Source: Dactylonectria macrodidyma (taxonomy: Eukaryota > Ascomycota > Sordariomycetes > Hypocreales > Nectriaceae). From it: 64,000 nucleotides of DNA. The stretch spans positions 1,054,001 through 1,118,000 of the forward strand of contig JAGMUV010000024.1 in NCBI GenBank assembly GCA_020744425.1. Direction: 5' to 3'. The position numbers and the translations under genes were made by a program. The notes beneath the pieces are model-generated. The model did no database searches. It saw only the letters and a list, made by a program, of their open reading frames with translations, and had not been told where the DNA came from. Numbering within the stretch: position 1 is the stretch's first letter; the number at the start of each line of letters is the position of its first letter. This document shows positions 12,385 to 23,419 of the stretch, in pieces.

Positions 12385-14007
12385 TTACCAATCTTGGTCC
12401 ATCTCAACAAACCCGCCTAGCTCAGGATAGCGTCTTAAAAAGTCCCTGCTCAGCTTCCAGTTCTTGGGGTCTTCGGCGTATGCCAAGAAGGTGTCGCTAA
12501 GCCACACGTCGCCAGACTGCGCGTCAAATATCAAGGCATCCACCTGTCTACTGGCCCAATTGACAAGACGTAAATTGCGGGAGTAGATAATCTGCATCTC
12601 TTCAGTATCGTAAACGTCTGGCCTCTGGATCACTACGTCCCGGAGACGCTTGCAATGCAAGAAGTCGATCCACTGCGAATGTGGAATCGTTCGCTGTATC
12701 CGGGTTGGCTTGAAGTCGTCCCTCAGCTCCGCATATGTCTGTGTCGTGGGATGCACCAGCCAGGAGACCATGCGTCGTAGGGGCGCGAACACTGCAAGGC
12801 GCTCAATAATGCTCGTCATGCCGACATTGTTGCACAGAGCTGTTGCCAGTTCCGTGACTGGGTGATTGGCAGCAGGCCCTGACACCGCTGGAGCAAGGCG
12901 CATGTGCCGGCCAGCTATCTGCAGCTCGGGCGGGTTGTGGATGGGTGAGGCAGGGTGGTATTCGAGGAGAGGCTTGATGTTGGCCTTGGAAGGTGAGAGA
13001 ATGCCGCCAAGAGATTCCGCCCGCGTCATGCGGCGGCAATCGTGGATGAAGGTGACGAGCAGGCGATCAACCTCAGTGGCTGGCGCTGTGATCAAGACGG
13101 GCACCTCCCAGAACGAGCTACTGGGTTGCCTAATCAATGGGCAAGCGGCAGGTCGGCTGCCTCGAAGGGTTTGGAATTGGCTAGGGGATATGCCGTATCT
13201 TAGAGCTGCACGAGATTAGATTGACTCAGCATGCCAAGTTAATGACGGCGAACCCGGATATCCTTACCGGTTCTCATGTCCTCGAACTCCCTCTCAACAT
13301 CCTGGCCACGAAAACATGCCATCGTGGACGAGGGATCCCACTCCACCATGGAAGTTGTTGCCTTGATGGAAATGTATGCGTCGCCGTACTCGTCGCCGTA
13401 CTCGTCTATGTTTCTAGACGAGGAAGGGCTGGAGCCGGTTGATGGAACAGAGCAAGCGATGTTGGATCCCCAGGGCCCGCAAGCATCGGGAAGTGGCAGG
13501 TACAATTGGTCGAAGTCTTGTATGGTGGCGCTGCACCCTGGGAATTGAGACGATTGGGGACTTGACATCGTCCCGCTGAAAGCATTAACGCTGTCGTCGA
13601 AGACTACGCGAACTGTTAGAATGTTAATGATCCCCAACTTGCCTTCTGACTAACCATATCTGTTATATCTTCGTCCGGCTAGAAAGCCCATGGCATCCCT
13701 CAACATGGATATTTCATCTTCTAAGGCCTTGTTTCTGCGAATTAGTTCTTGAATGGCCTTGAGCTCTTCTAACTCCCCCTCGAGTCTTTCGATTGTCTCT
13801 TTGGACCTTGCTCGATTTACCCGCTGAGCTTCTCGGTCGTTGGCTCGTTTGCGGACACGTTGTGACGGTGTCAAGGTTGACATGTTTCTTGTGCCTTGTA
13901 GGTGGTCTCAGTTTACTACGAAGGCAACACCTCTGTCGAGCAGTCGCATTTTACTTACCCTTGCGCTTGGAAGCCTTGGCTGGTTCTGCGGAGGATGGTC
14001 TTGCCAT
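12385..14007 (-). CDS. bZIP transcription factor with DUF3425-type C-terminus
   Basis: Four exons (14007-13959, 13894-13655, 13612-13268, 13205-12385) give 484 residues in a continuous frame. The first exon supplies MARPSSAEPAKASKRKG, joining to TRNMSTLTPSQ as in many AP-1-like fungal bZIPs. The basic region is at about 30-50 (RKRANDREAQRVNRARS, with N35, A39-Q40 and R44 in the DNA-contact positions). A leucine zipper follows to about residue 90. The middle is Ser/Pro/Gly-rich with an acidic DEYGDEYGD run. From about 212 to the end is a DUF3425-like domain (PHSQWIDFLHCKRLRDVVI; FLRRYPELGGF). It is predicted to be a nuclear DNA-binding regulator; its targets are unknown. Intron 2 (42 bp) is short but has GT-AG ends and restores the frame. 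No pathway genes flank it closely. Confidence 0.88.
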
Positions 14008-15977
14008 GGCCTTGGAGGTGCCTCGTCTGAGTGCGATTGACAGATGGCTGTGACTGTAGTTGATTGCAGTCTCAGCCGTAGTATGATGGAGGATCATGGG
14101 CTACTGGTACAGGGATCAGTTGCAGACAATCGACTGGAAACGGGGCATTTAACATGTATCGGTCCCGGTCAGTACAAGGTTTTGTACTCTTACTTGATGT
14201 GGCCCTCGAGCTTGTGAAGGCGTTCTACCCCTCACATACCTCACATGCTTCACATGCCTCACACGCCTCACATGCCTCACAAGTGCGACTCTACCGTGGC
14301 TGCGTGACTTTGGCCTTGCTACGCCCGGCTGCTATGAGACACTAACACACATTGTACGTGATGGTTGCGAGCATCTAGTGGATGCCGAGGACGCCGAGCA
14401 GCCGCAAGCCTTCCTGTCTAAGGGCGCCCACACAGAATACCCGTTGGCATTGTGGGGCAAGCCGCTGACTAGCCTCGTCCCAGGGCAACGAGTATTGTCC
14501 TGAGTTGGGGAAGCTGAGACACTATTTCCCACTGGCAGCGCTAAGGCGGGGTTGACAGTAAGTGGGACCTCTAACTTCAAAACGTCCTGCCGCGATTCTT
14601 ACCCAACGAGGAACAATAAACTCTAACAGCGTTCGGAAAATGCCGTGGGTCAAGTCCATATGTCAGCCCTACGTATCAACTGAACAGAGTGTTTCTAGAA
14701 CAGCCCCACACACCACAGAGCGGTCACTCTATTTGCCTCATTGGGTGGAAGGCGGGACGGGCTGGCTTCCTACACCCTGAGGTCAGCGACAAGCCAACCA
14801 ACGAAGCGGAGCGTCTTTTCTAGGGGCGTACATGACTCCGGAGTCCGGAATCTACGATACCCTTCGCGGTGAGGATACAATTGGGGCTACACCAAAGAAG
14901 AAAAGTTCCATCACGTTCGAGGCCGAGTCCACACAAGGTTCGTGACAGCACCAAAACGCCCGATTCCATCAGACAGGCTTGAAGCGTGGGGGAGTGATAT
15001 AATGTGCCAATAAGACGCCTTGACTAGGGAGCATGGGCGGAGAGCACGAGCCCCCCACCACCACTATGGTTTGTGTGTGCTCTCAGTGAAGGGTGGTTCT
15101 TCGTACAGTGTGTGTTGGGCACCTGAGGGGGCTACCGTGCCTGGTAGGTTTCATTGCCGGCAACCTTGGTGATGGGGCTCGCGAGCGGTGCCGGAGGGCC
15201 CCAGATACGGCTTTACAAAAAGGGTCTGGGGCTTCCTCGGCTGGGAGTTCAAGCTCGAATATCTGAAGGCGTTTGAGAGTTGAAGAGAGGGTAGGGGAAA
15301 GCTAGATTCCCCTTGGTCTTTAGGGTTGCAGCTATTCCTCTTCTCTAAGATCCCATCTCATGGCTCGGGTTCCCTTTACCTGCCTACTTGCATCTAGCCC
15401 ACCACCTACCTAACCGCGCCTTGCATTTCCGCGGGAACCTCAACGATTACAGGATGCATGTGCATGCACGTGCTCGTTTCCTGCGGCCACAGTCTGGCAG
15501 CGGAATGGGTCGCTCGACCAGCATCAGCAATGCTGCCGCCACAACGGGATACTACGTCATTTCCCCGCCCTGGTCAGAACTCTCAAGGTGATCTTGCCGT
15601 CGATTGACCAAAGGCAGGGTTGTACCTAGCTTATACACAAAAGTCCGATGACAGAAGGCCGGTAGAACGTCTCACGGTCCATCAAGCAAACCCTGATTCA
15701 TGCATCAGACCCATGATCTGCGAGGGTCCGTCCGCACTAGTAACGTGATCGACAGGCGTCGCCCGTTTTAGTGGTGGGTGCCAGCTACTCAACTGCCGGT
15801 GCAGCCTAATGTCACATCATCACTTGTGCTAGCCTGGCATTCCTGGAGGGCATAGACTGAGTCAAGAGGGGCAAGCAGAACAAGACCATCGCACAGACAG
15901 CCGCAGTCCGTGGCTAGTCGCCTTAGTCTAGATATCTACGCCACGCTGTAAGCGTATCGACCGTCAGCGACTAAACG
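14008..15977. other. Gene-free stretch upstream of the bZIP gene
   Basis: The interval contains the bZIP promoter at its left edge and otherwise short spurious ORFs. Visible items are the 9-bp minisatellite at 14231-14284, a TACCCGTTGGCATTG segment near 14440 that is similar to one near 24733, and an imperfect hairpin around GGCCCCAGA/TCTGGGGCT at about 15198-15230. Confidence 0.45.
14231..14284. repeat. 9-bp minisatellite, six units
   Basis: Six consecutive 9-bp units of the form (C/T)TCACATGC with single-base variants lie about 220 bp upstream of the bZIP start. In one frame they read as repeated Ser-His-Ala, but there is no sign that this is translated. Confidence 0.85.
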
Positions 15978-16049
15978 CTAGAGAACCTGTTCGCCCAGCT
16001 CCCTCCACAAGGCGTCGTCTTGCTAGAGGACATTGATGCTGCTGGTGTG
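15978..16049 (+). pseudogene. BCS1-like AAA ATPase Walker B fragment
   Basis: One frame reads LENLFAQLPPQ followed directly by GVVLLEDIDAAGV. This matches the Walker B region of fungal BCS1-type AAA ATPases, where a hydrophobic strand ends in ED-I-D. Walker A, the arginine finger and the BCS1 N-domain are not seen upstream or downstream, where stops appear at once. Only about 24 codons are preserved, so this is a small relic. BCS1-like proteins in fungi include both mitochondrial chaperones and proteins close to allorecognition genes. Confidence 0.6.
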
Positions 16050-17595
16050 GCACATTATCGTGATGCTAGTGGTGAGAATCCCTGCGAAAGTGGCAACGTT
16101 GATGATGGCGTCAAATTATGAGTTCATGATGATGGATTAGTACAGCGGGTTCCGCAGTCGCCTAAGCGCGCATTTGCCCACAATTTTCTGGGCAATGGTA
16201 TCTTTGGATATATCAGCTAGGTGTGATCGATTTCAACGCCGTATTTGTTGGTAATGGTTGCGTAATACCACCGCAACAACTCCGGAGCGAAGGCGTGGAC
16301 TGTTCAATGTATGCGGTGACAGAGTCGTAGAGGAAAGCTTTTTCGAGCTTTCCAATGTAAACATGTCGGTCCAGTGCCAGTCAGGGTGGCATTGAGGTTA
16401 GGACCAATAGTTAGACGCCAGTATATATATTCTTATTAAAAGAGCTGCTATAGTTAGCCGAGTTCTGCTGGATTTAGATGTCAATCTGGGCACTAGTGTT
16501 AATATTAACGTCTGAAGATAGATCGCCCTTCTAGGATTTGTTAGGTATGTCTATTAAGTCAAGGGGGCTCTAGCAGGTGACGTTTAGCTGCTCCGTGTAG
16601 TTACCCGTAGCAATTGGGATGTGCTAAGGAACAGTGGGGTCGCCGAGCGAGTTAATGGCAGCTTAAACGGTGTCGAAATTGGCTCGCTGGTCGTTCTTAG
16701 TAATGTACATTGCTCCATGAGGTCAGCCTTAAGATAGGCAACACCTTTCTTTGTCTCTAACATCGCTTGCACATGCCGGCTGGACCTTCGGAGTGGTGCG
16801 CGACTGAGACCATAGGAGCGAAGTGTTATGTCCCTCGATGCTCGGTGGACATGGAACGATGCTGGAAATCGAGCGCGGGTAATGATGGTCGACTCGGAGG
16901 TTAGTGTAACGGCGATGAACGGGATGCCCTATGGAGCTTTGCTTACCGGTGCTGTCATCCACTATTGTGCTCCAGGGCCGAGAAGATAAGACATCGAGTG
17001 ACTAGAGGAGTTAGAGTGACTAGACGAGTCAGCCCCTGATGCGGCTAATCATCTGACCCGAGCAGACCTTTATAATCTGCTCAAGAACCACCCACAGTGC
17101 GTCCCCAAAGAACAATTCCTCCGCCCACGCTCGTATTCTCAATTGGGTTGAAACCCCTATTTCATAAGCAATGACTCCTGAACAGAAGGTCACCTCAGGT
17201 GAAGCGAACGGATCCCTTGGACATTTGTTAGCGTATGGCTTGGACGCGTAGGCCAGCTTGGTGGAGCTGTGGCTGAGAACAAGGTGAGTGCGGGGTAAGT
17301 CAAGACTCGTGATTCAGTGACGGCGCGTTGCTTCCTGCTGGCAACATCAGTGTTAAGATTATCGATCTTCCATCCCTTCCCAATTGCATGCCGCTCAATT
17401 AGTAAGCCATCGTTTGCTGTACCTGGATCTATGTATTTGGAAGAATAAAGCGTTCCCAAATCCAACATTCTCCGCAACAACGACGAAACGAACTTACTCC
17501 TAACGGCAGTGCTGGTCCAGATTCAACCTCCTGCTGGTATCAATCTCTTCTCGCTTCCTTGAATCTAAGCAGGAAGTAAAAGGATGCATTAAAAG
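16050..17595. other. Decayed sequence with unidentified minus-strand coding traces
   Basis: On the minus strand, short protein-like runs occur (about 16220-16380, WYYATITNKYGVEIDHT; about 16590-16960, AAINSLGDPTVP preceded by YITKNDQRANFDTV). They are interrupted by stops. They look like remains of an enzyme or secreted protein, but I cannot name the family. There is no intact gene. Confidence 0.35.
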
Positions 17596-18168
17596 ATGGC
17601 GCTTAGCATCAACCGGAAGATCTTAGAGGAAGAATTTCAACCAGAAGAGCTCACCACCTTTTCGACAGCAGTGGTTGCAGGCCTTCAGCACGAGCCTAGC
17701 ACCCGCTTCCTTTGCGATATTGGCATTCCGACTCGACCCAACCCTTGGTTCGACTTTGTAGATGGGAGTCCAGAGCAGGTTAAGACGCTCAGTGAGTGCT
17801 ACAACGACATCCATAGCAGATGGTCGAACCTGCCCGAAGGCTCCGAACGCTGGCTTCTTCTTGGTTTGATTCCTTACGACGACATCGCCCTGGATGGCAT
17901 CACAGGGGCGATTTACTGTCTTCCAGGAGACCAGTCCGACGTGTATCTCCTCAATCAGGGCCTCGTTTCCTTCTGTCACTTTCTCTTCTTGTTGGAAAGG
18001 GAGCGTCCTTATTATGATTTTGAGAGTGAGCGAGAGACCCTCGACCCCGAAGGAGCGTTTCAGCGTCTATCTGCACAGATGCGGAAGATCGATCCGATTG
18101 CTATGGCAGTGAGCCATTCTAACTGGTATCGCATTCTGGATTACATTGCATATCCTGAGTCAAGATAA
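17596..18168 (+). CDS. SUKH-4-like immunity-family protein
   Basis: This is an uninterrupted 190-residue single-exon gene starting at ATG in a purine-rich context. The domain spans nearly the whole protein. TRFLCDIGIPTRPN at about 36-49 matches the SUKH-4 'FL.xIGLP' entry. WLLLGLIPYDDIALDGITGA at about 86-105 is the beta-hairpin core, with VYLLNQGLVSFCHFLFLLE as the 'VNsSlxxF' strand-helix. MRKIDPIAMAVSHSNWYRIL at the C-terminus is the 'iDP.a...fW' signature. SUKH proteins are immunity partners of bacterial polymorphic toxins; the superfamily was also taken up by eukaryotes and includes yeast Smi1/Knr4. The role of a stand-alone fungal SUKH-4 is not known. There is no signal peptide, so it is probably cytosolic. 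A truncated NLR-type TPR region starts 54 bp downstream. Unlike its surroundings, this ORF is intact. Confidence 0.72.
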   Translation: MALSINRKILEEEFQPEELTTFSTAVVAGLQHEPSTRFLCDIGIPTRPNPWFDFVDGSPEQVKTLSECYNDIHSRWSNLPEGSERWLLLGLIPYDDIALDGITGAIYCLPGDQSDVYLLNQGLVSFCHFLFLLERERPYYDFESERETLDPEGAFQRLSAQMRKIDPIAMAVSHSNWYRILDYIAYPESR

Positions 18169-18222
18169 GATCGTTGAAAGCATCCTTAAGGACGCCGATT
18201 CATTTCCAGATTTCTATACTCA

Positions 18223-18778
18223 ATGGATACCTTTCGATCTCCACTACTGAACAAATACCACTCTGTATTACATCGCAATACGGGCTCAATAACCGGTTCA
18301 GACTCGGTCCGTAGTCCAGGCCCTAAAGGACTTACCTTGTGGACATCAATTCTTGAATCTCAAGCTCCTCTCGGCTTTCATCACTTGGAAAGGTGTTTTA
18401 CGCTTCTTGGAAAATACTCGCTTTGTCAGCATCAAGTAGGGCAGACTTCAAATCTGATCCATCGCCTTGTCCATGCTTGGGGCTGTGATCGACTACATGG
18501 TGATGGTAACGACATAAAGCAGTTTTGGCACGCAGCATCACAATTTCTCGAGGAGTATCTAGAGGCTTTTGGGAATAGGCAGAGCACACTAGCTTTGAAA
18601 CGACGTCTCGTGACACACCTGATAGCAAACATCCAAAGATACAAGGGAATTTCAGAAACGCTTCGATGGAATGAAGTTAGGTCGCTTATGCACTTGGAGA
18701 GTTTTGGGGACTTCCTTGTTCAAATTGGTCGATTGCATGACACTGTGTCAGCACAAAAGGAAGTCTTCAGAGGCAAAC
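18223..18778 (+). pseudogene. NLR (NB-ARC/NACHT-TPR) fragment: winged-helix end and first TPR
   Basis: The frame contains the region that follows the NTPase in fungal NB-ARC-TPR proteins: YSLCQHQVGQTSNLIHRLVH followed by AWGCDRL, a spacer helix (FWHAASQFLEEYLEAFGN), and then a single TPR start (LESFGDFLVQIGRLHDTVSAQ). The P-loop NTPase is absent upstream, and the TPR array ends abruptly in a GA microsatellite that begins the SINE-like repeat. It is thus truncated at both ends. The ATG at 18223 is probably fortuitous. It may be a readable but non-functional fragment. Confidence 0.7.
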
Positions 18779-18781
18779 AAC

Positions 18782-19009
18782 GAGAGAGAGAGAGAGAGAG
18801 AAAGAAGTTTATTTAACGCCAAAGGGAAAGGCAGGCGCCCCAGCCCAGGGGGCATGTGGCTTACAGAAGACTATGGAATGGCTGATAAAGTCATAGGATA
18901 TCCTGCACATCTGGCCTAGTGGCTAAGACAGTTACCATACGCACCCGTGGGCCCCTTCATTCGAGCTCGTGTGCGGATTGTCAGCTGCTATATCGCCTCG
19001 AAGTCAAGG
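18782..19009 (+). repeat. Dispersed tRNA-like (SINE-like) repeat, copy B
   Basis: It begins with a 22-bp GA run and continues with the blocks shared with 1512-1701. It contains TGGCCTAGTGGCTAAGAC (a good polymerase III A box, about 18912-18929) and, 46 bp further, CATTCGAGCTC (B-box-like, about 18959-18969), so the middle looks tRNA-derived. It ends at TCGAAGTCAAGG. It directly abuts the truncated TPR coding fragment, so its insertion probably cut that gene. No CCA or acceptor-stem pairing makes it a real tRNA gene. Confidence 0.65.
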
Positions 19010-19264
19010 CCTAGATCGCCATGACGCCGTGAAACAAGAGAGAACGCAGAGAAAAGGATGTTGGGCCGGAATGAGGATAATCAGCTCAGGAACTACGGTC
19101 GTATCACTGGCATAAACTCCCTTCGAACGCCTCATTGCTTCCTCCTGCATGCAAGGGCATGCATGAAGTCTAAGCTCATACGTCACGCACACCCGAGGCA
19201 GACCTCGGGGAAGCCGATGCAGGGACATCACCTTGGCCTGAGACTGCTTTGGCCAACATCTCCT

Positions 19265-19415
19265 TACCGAATGGCCTCCGGCCGTCGACTTTGTCCGTAT
19301 CGAGAAGCAGCTTGACTACAGCCTCGTGCACCTTCTCGGCGGCCATGACAGCGGCGTCCGGCCATCCATATCATCCTTCGCTCTGACGTCGGCCTGGCCC
19401 GTATCGAGCAGTAGT
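19265..19415 (-). pseudogene. Ankyrin-repeat fragment
   Basis: On the minus strand, in shifting frames, one full ankyrin unit is visible (DMDGRTPLSWAAEKVHEAVV followed by KLLLDT) together with the end of the previous unit (LLLDTGQADV). This is the fungal Ank consensus found in NLR-associated ankyrin arrays. Frameshifts occur within 150 bp. It may derive from the same kind of gene as the intact ankyrin protein at 34450. Confidence 0.65.
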
Positions 19416-19432
19416 CACACTATTAATCCCCC

Positions 19433-21690
19433 TATCTATCTCACCGGGCTGACGATTACACTACTGATGCATTTCTGTTTCTCACAGGTATGACCCTGCA
19501 TATGTCTGCCAATACAGTTACAATAAGGATCGTGATTAATGTGTTGCAGTGATTAGAGATGGACGAAATACCAACCGCCTGAGGGGAACGAGGAATAATT
19601 GAACAGGGTTAAGGCCATCATCGAGGCCAATAGGGCTCTAGGTACGAGACCAACTATACCTAGTCAAGTTGACAACTTGGTGCTAACCTAGGGAATAGCC
19701 TTTTCCAATTCCTAACCTAGTCAAAGATCTTACTGACGTATAGATCATTATTGGTAATCCAAGCAACGGCCACGGATTCGGCCTTCTACGACCAAGGTGG
19801 CAGTATAAGGATACTTCTTGTGCCCGTTACATCTATCGCACTGATAGGGAACCATACTGCTAGGGAACAGGTCAGGGAAAGTTCAGCCTTCAGCGAAGAC
19901 ACTTTTAAAGACAGATAATGATAGTGCCTCAGACGCCCGTAATGCTTCTAAGAATGTCTGATCTCTCAGGGCATAGTATGCAGCTTTCCCCTACGATCGG
20001 GCTTCGGGAGAAGATCCAGCTTCACCAGGACTCAATTTGGTAAAATAACACAGTTATGCCATATGCGGTAGTCACTACGGACCGCCCCCTTCTCCCTTCT
20101 AGGTGTCGCTTTGTCTTCATCCACTATATCTCCAGACTGGATATCAATCCATCGTCGCCAATGCGCAAATGGCCCATTGTGAGACGTCTCTAACCAATGG
20201 CAGCTCAGGCGCCTTTCTTGCTCAACACAACCCTCTTCTTGGGTTTCAGGCTGTTGCTTCGCCCTTGCTTGATGTTCGGGAATCCAAACATGCCGCCTGA
20301 GCCCTCATTCTCACCCTCAGCGGCATTATTGGCATCCGTCGGTATCGGGAGATGCTCGATTATCTAAAAGCCTTCTACGACATATCCTTGGTTGATTCCC
20401 CCAGCAACGATGAGGATGCAGATGAAGACGCTCGACAGAACCCTAACTACAATACTTAAGTCGTCGACCTATTAGCGGAAACTTATGCCTCGATGTAGAT
20501 GATTTTACTCACTCCGGGGAGGTAACAGGAGAGTCGCCGTCGTCTCCACTATCCGTCCCTTCAAAGACGATGAAGAAGAGGAGCCTCAGACCATTTAGAT
20601 AGCATCTACAGAAAGCTATCCGACTCCCGCGCCAACGCGACCCGAGCTTGTCATCGTCGCGCGAGCGAACGCCTTGCTTCTAACAGACTACCGATCCCGA
20701 CAGCCCACCTCTTCTCGAGTAAGAACAGGTAGGTGCTAAACACGATTTCCAGTGCGAGGTTCCTGGTCCGGCAAAACGGCTGCAACTTGAACGGGATGGA
20801 GCTGCTCTCCCAGTGCTGGTGGTAGACCCTTGACCTTTACCCCGTCAACACCTCATACAAATTCCAATAACCACCCTCATTTCAGTCATCTAGGTAAGAC
20901 TTTTGTCTTAAAAGCTAGTTTATTATTATATTATTAAATAGTATAATTAATATTTGCTAAAATAGCATCTCTTATCTATAATAATTTAAAACTAGGGAGT
21001 AGCTCTTTATAATTTGAATCGATTTAAATTAAATCAAATTGAACATTTTCATATCTAAATTAAATCAAGTTAGAGGCTGGATTTGATCTATTCATTTGCA
21101 AGCCTGGGACAGATTTTGACATATGAAAATGACTTTAGGGTTAGAGATAAGATGTGGGACAAGATATAGGATTATTTGCATATAGTTGTAGACACGTACT
21201 GGCTGTTTATAGACTATTGGTCTGAACTGTAGTCTAGACTTTTAGCTCTCTTTATAGTCTGAACTATTAGAAGCGCTATCAATATGATATAAGTACTTTG
21301 CCGCTATATATAATCAGTCTTAAGAGATAGCTTTATTCTCTTCCTCCAACCCAGACTGGTCGATCCTAATATCTACATCATTTTGTCTTATAACTCTGGT
21401 TTCCCCACTTAGTAGCATTTCATCACCTAGGCCAGTAGTAACTATGCTTTTCAGGTATTGCAAATATCTCTCTATATCAGTAGGATAGTCGATAGTTTAA
21501 TAGTTGACGATGGTGATGCGAACGTGGCGGGACAGGGGTTAGATAGGGTTATGGGGACTAGAGATTCAACTCTCTAGGTCTCAGGAATTTCCTAGGGATT
21601 TTTTCAGAGACAGGCATCATCATCAGCAACATCGGCTTCAACAGCTGGGGAGGCGGAGAAGCCTCTCAGTTGCGGAATTCAACGGGACTG
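19433..21690. other. Gene-free, partly AT-rich stretch
   Basis: No recognisable gene is present. An open run near 20103-20300 and an acidic, Asp/Glu-rich coding-like trace at about 20320-20460 have no family I can name. About 20890-21330 is AT-rich with poor complexity and is probably RIP-affected. Confidence 0.45.
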
Positions 21691-21892
21691 TTATTTTCTA
21701 GACTGTATGACTATAAATTTCATTGCGGATTTCTTGCTTTCTATCAGACCTCTTTTAATCCGGCCGAATACGCCCTTTTCCTGCGAGCCGACCGACCGCG
21801 TCCGCGGTCTTCCACCCAAGCCCGGATCCGCCGCTGCAACCTTCATCTTTTCGAGCCTTGCCACAATCCGCAGCGGCGATCCAACCCGATAG

Positions 21893-21910
21893 AGTGTCTA
21901 ATTAGACACT
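21893..21910. repeat. Perfect 18-bp palindrome
   Basis: AGTGTCTAATTAGACACT reads identically on both strands. It lies inside decayed sequence and could be a dimeric protein site or chance. No gene start is nearby. Confidence 0.6.
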
Positions 21911-23380
21911 TTCCTAGCTATCTTGAAGAGACCGGCCCGTCATCTTCACCTGCGGTGGTGCTGGAAGCAGCCGCTGCCGACCTCTGCTTGAGGCGGCGAG
22001 ACGGCGTCAGTCGCGATTGGCCCCAGTGGCCCCGGAAAGATAGCTAGCCATTTGGGTGTGGCTTCTTCCTCGTCCGCCAAGGTCGTTTCAATGGTTTTGT
22101 TTTTGAAGGTTTAGATGACTTAACATTCCGTTTAAAGCGCATAGGGCTACCAGAAAATGAAGAACTATCTTACGTAATGGGTTCTTAGAGTCTATGGGAT
22201 TTTTGCGATGTTGGGGTTTTGAGTAAATGTGTAAAGTTAATTAAAGTGGGAGGAGGTATAAGCAAAGGGTAGAGATAGGTTATATGCGGAATCAGCCTGG
22301 AGGCTTCTTTTAATGGGAAATGATTTAGGGACATGGCCGAAAGAGCGTATAGGCGCCTTCAGTAAGCCACAGTCAGAGAGCGGCCGCGATGCCTTCCTCC
22401 AGTATTTCCGCTTTCTCAACTCGCGATTCTACCATAGAACGGTGTGGAAGCAAGACGGCAGCGGCAAGACCTGTCTGCACTACCTGGCCTAGATAGCGGA
22501 GGAGACGCGCCTCCTGATAAAGGTCAACATCTCCTGCAAGTGCCTATCCTGCAGGAGTTTCTCGACCGCCACGGCCGGCCGCCTCTGCTAGAGCGCGTGC
22601 CGGGTCCGCCGCTCGATGTATTTCTCTTGCCTAACGCCGAGCACATCACCAACTATATGGAAGGAAGGGCTGGAGGCGAGGAGGCTATGGAGAGAGTGAA
22701 GAGTGTCCTGAAGGGGCGGTCCGGTCCAGCAGCCCATTATGGACCGCCTACTTCTCACACTGCCCATGCACGACTTCTCAACGCCTCCGTATAGGCACCC
22801 CGAACTTATTATCTACGGTGTAACTTCCCTCCGATCCGCAGGATTTAAAGCGCGAAATTTGTTAAAGGCTCAATTTGCTTACGATATAGGCAAGATGAGA
22901 TATACCCTTCTCCATCGTCACCTGCCATCTTTGGCAGTACTCCAGTGTCAAACTTTGCACCCTTGGAGTGTAAAAACTCGCCTTTCGGGCGCTATTACCC
23001 TGTCCACGACCGGAAGTATGCAGGGAGCTTTGCATCTTGAGCCATATCAACAGCAACACCGGTTCACTAATAATGCCACCCACGTCTCCCCTCAACGTGT
23101 GTCGATATAAAATGATGTGCTGTTCCAGGACATGATAGGATCCCGCTCTGAAAGTCTAACCCGATCCCCGTAACAGAAAAGAGGTTCGCGTCCTCCTTAC
23201 AAGTGGCAATAGCTTTATTACCAGCCACATTCTTAATACCTTTCTGAATAATGGACATTCTGTAATGATTACAGTTCGTAATAGGGAGAAAGGTAACTAA
23301 GTACTTGCATAATATAAAATACTATTAAAGCTGAAATCCCCGTTTGTATTATCCCCGACTTTACTACACCTAGAGCCTTC
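21911..23380. other. Decayed stretch, no gene recognised
   Basis: GC-rich short ORFs (for example 22444-22794) alternate with AT-rich DNA (about 22140-22300 and 23200-23380). No motif or conserved domain is visible. The right edge is where the SDR pseudogene loses its 5' end. Confidence 0.4.
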
Positions 23381-23419
23381 GATGAATGCCTTTAATCAAG
23401 CACAAGCTTAGACAGTGTC

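Noticed and set aside
18905..18975. Possible tRNA gene (A box and B box visible)
   Set aside because: No acceptor stem, anticodon arm or discriminator pairing could be drawn, and the segment is part of a dispersed repeat. Treated as a tRNA-derived repeat.
22444..22794. 116-codon GC-rich ORF
   Set aside because: No recognisable fold or motif. Surrounding sequence is decayed, and GC richness alone explains the open frame.
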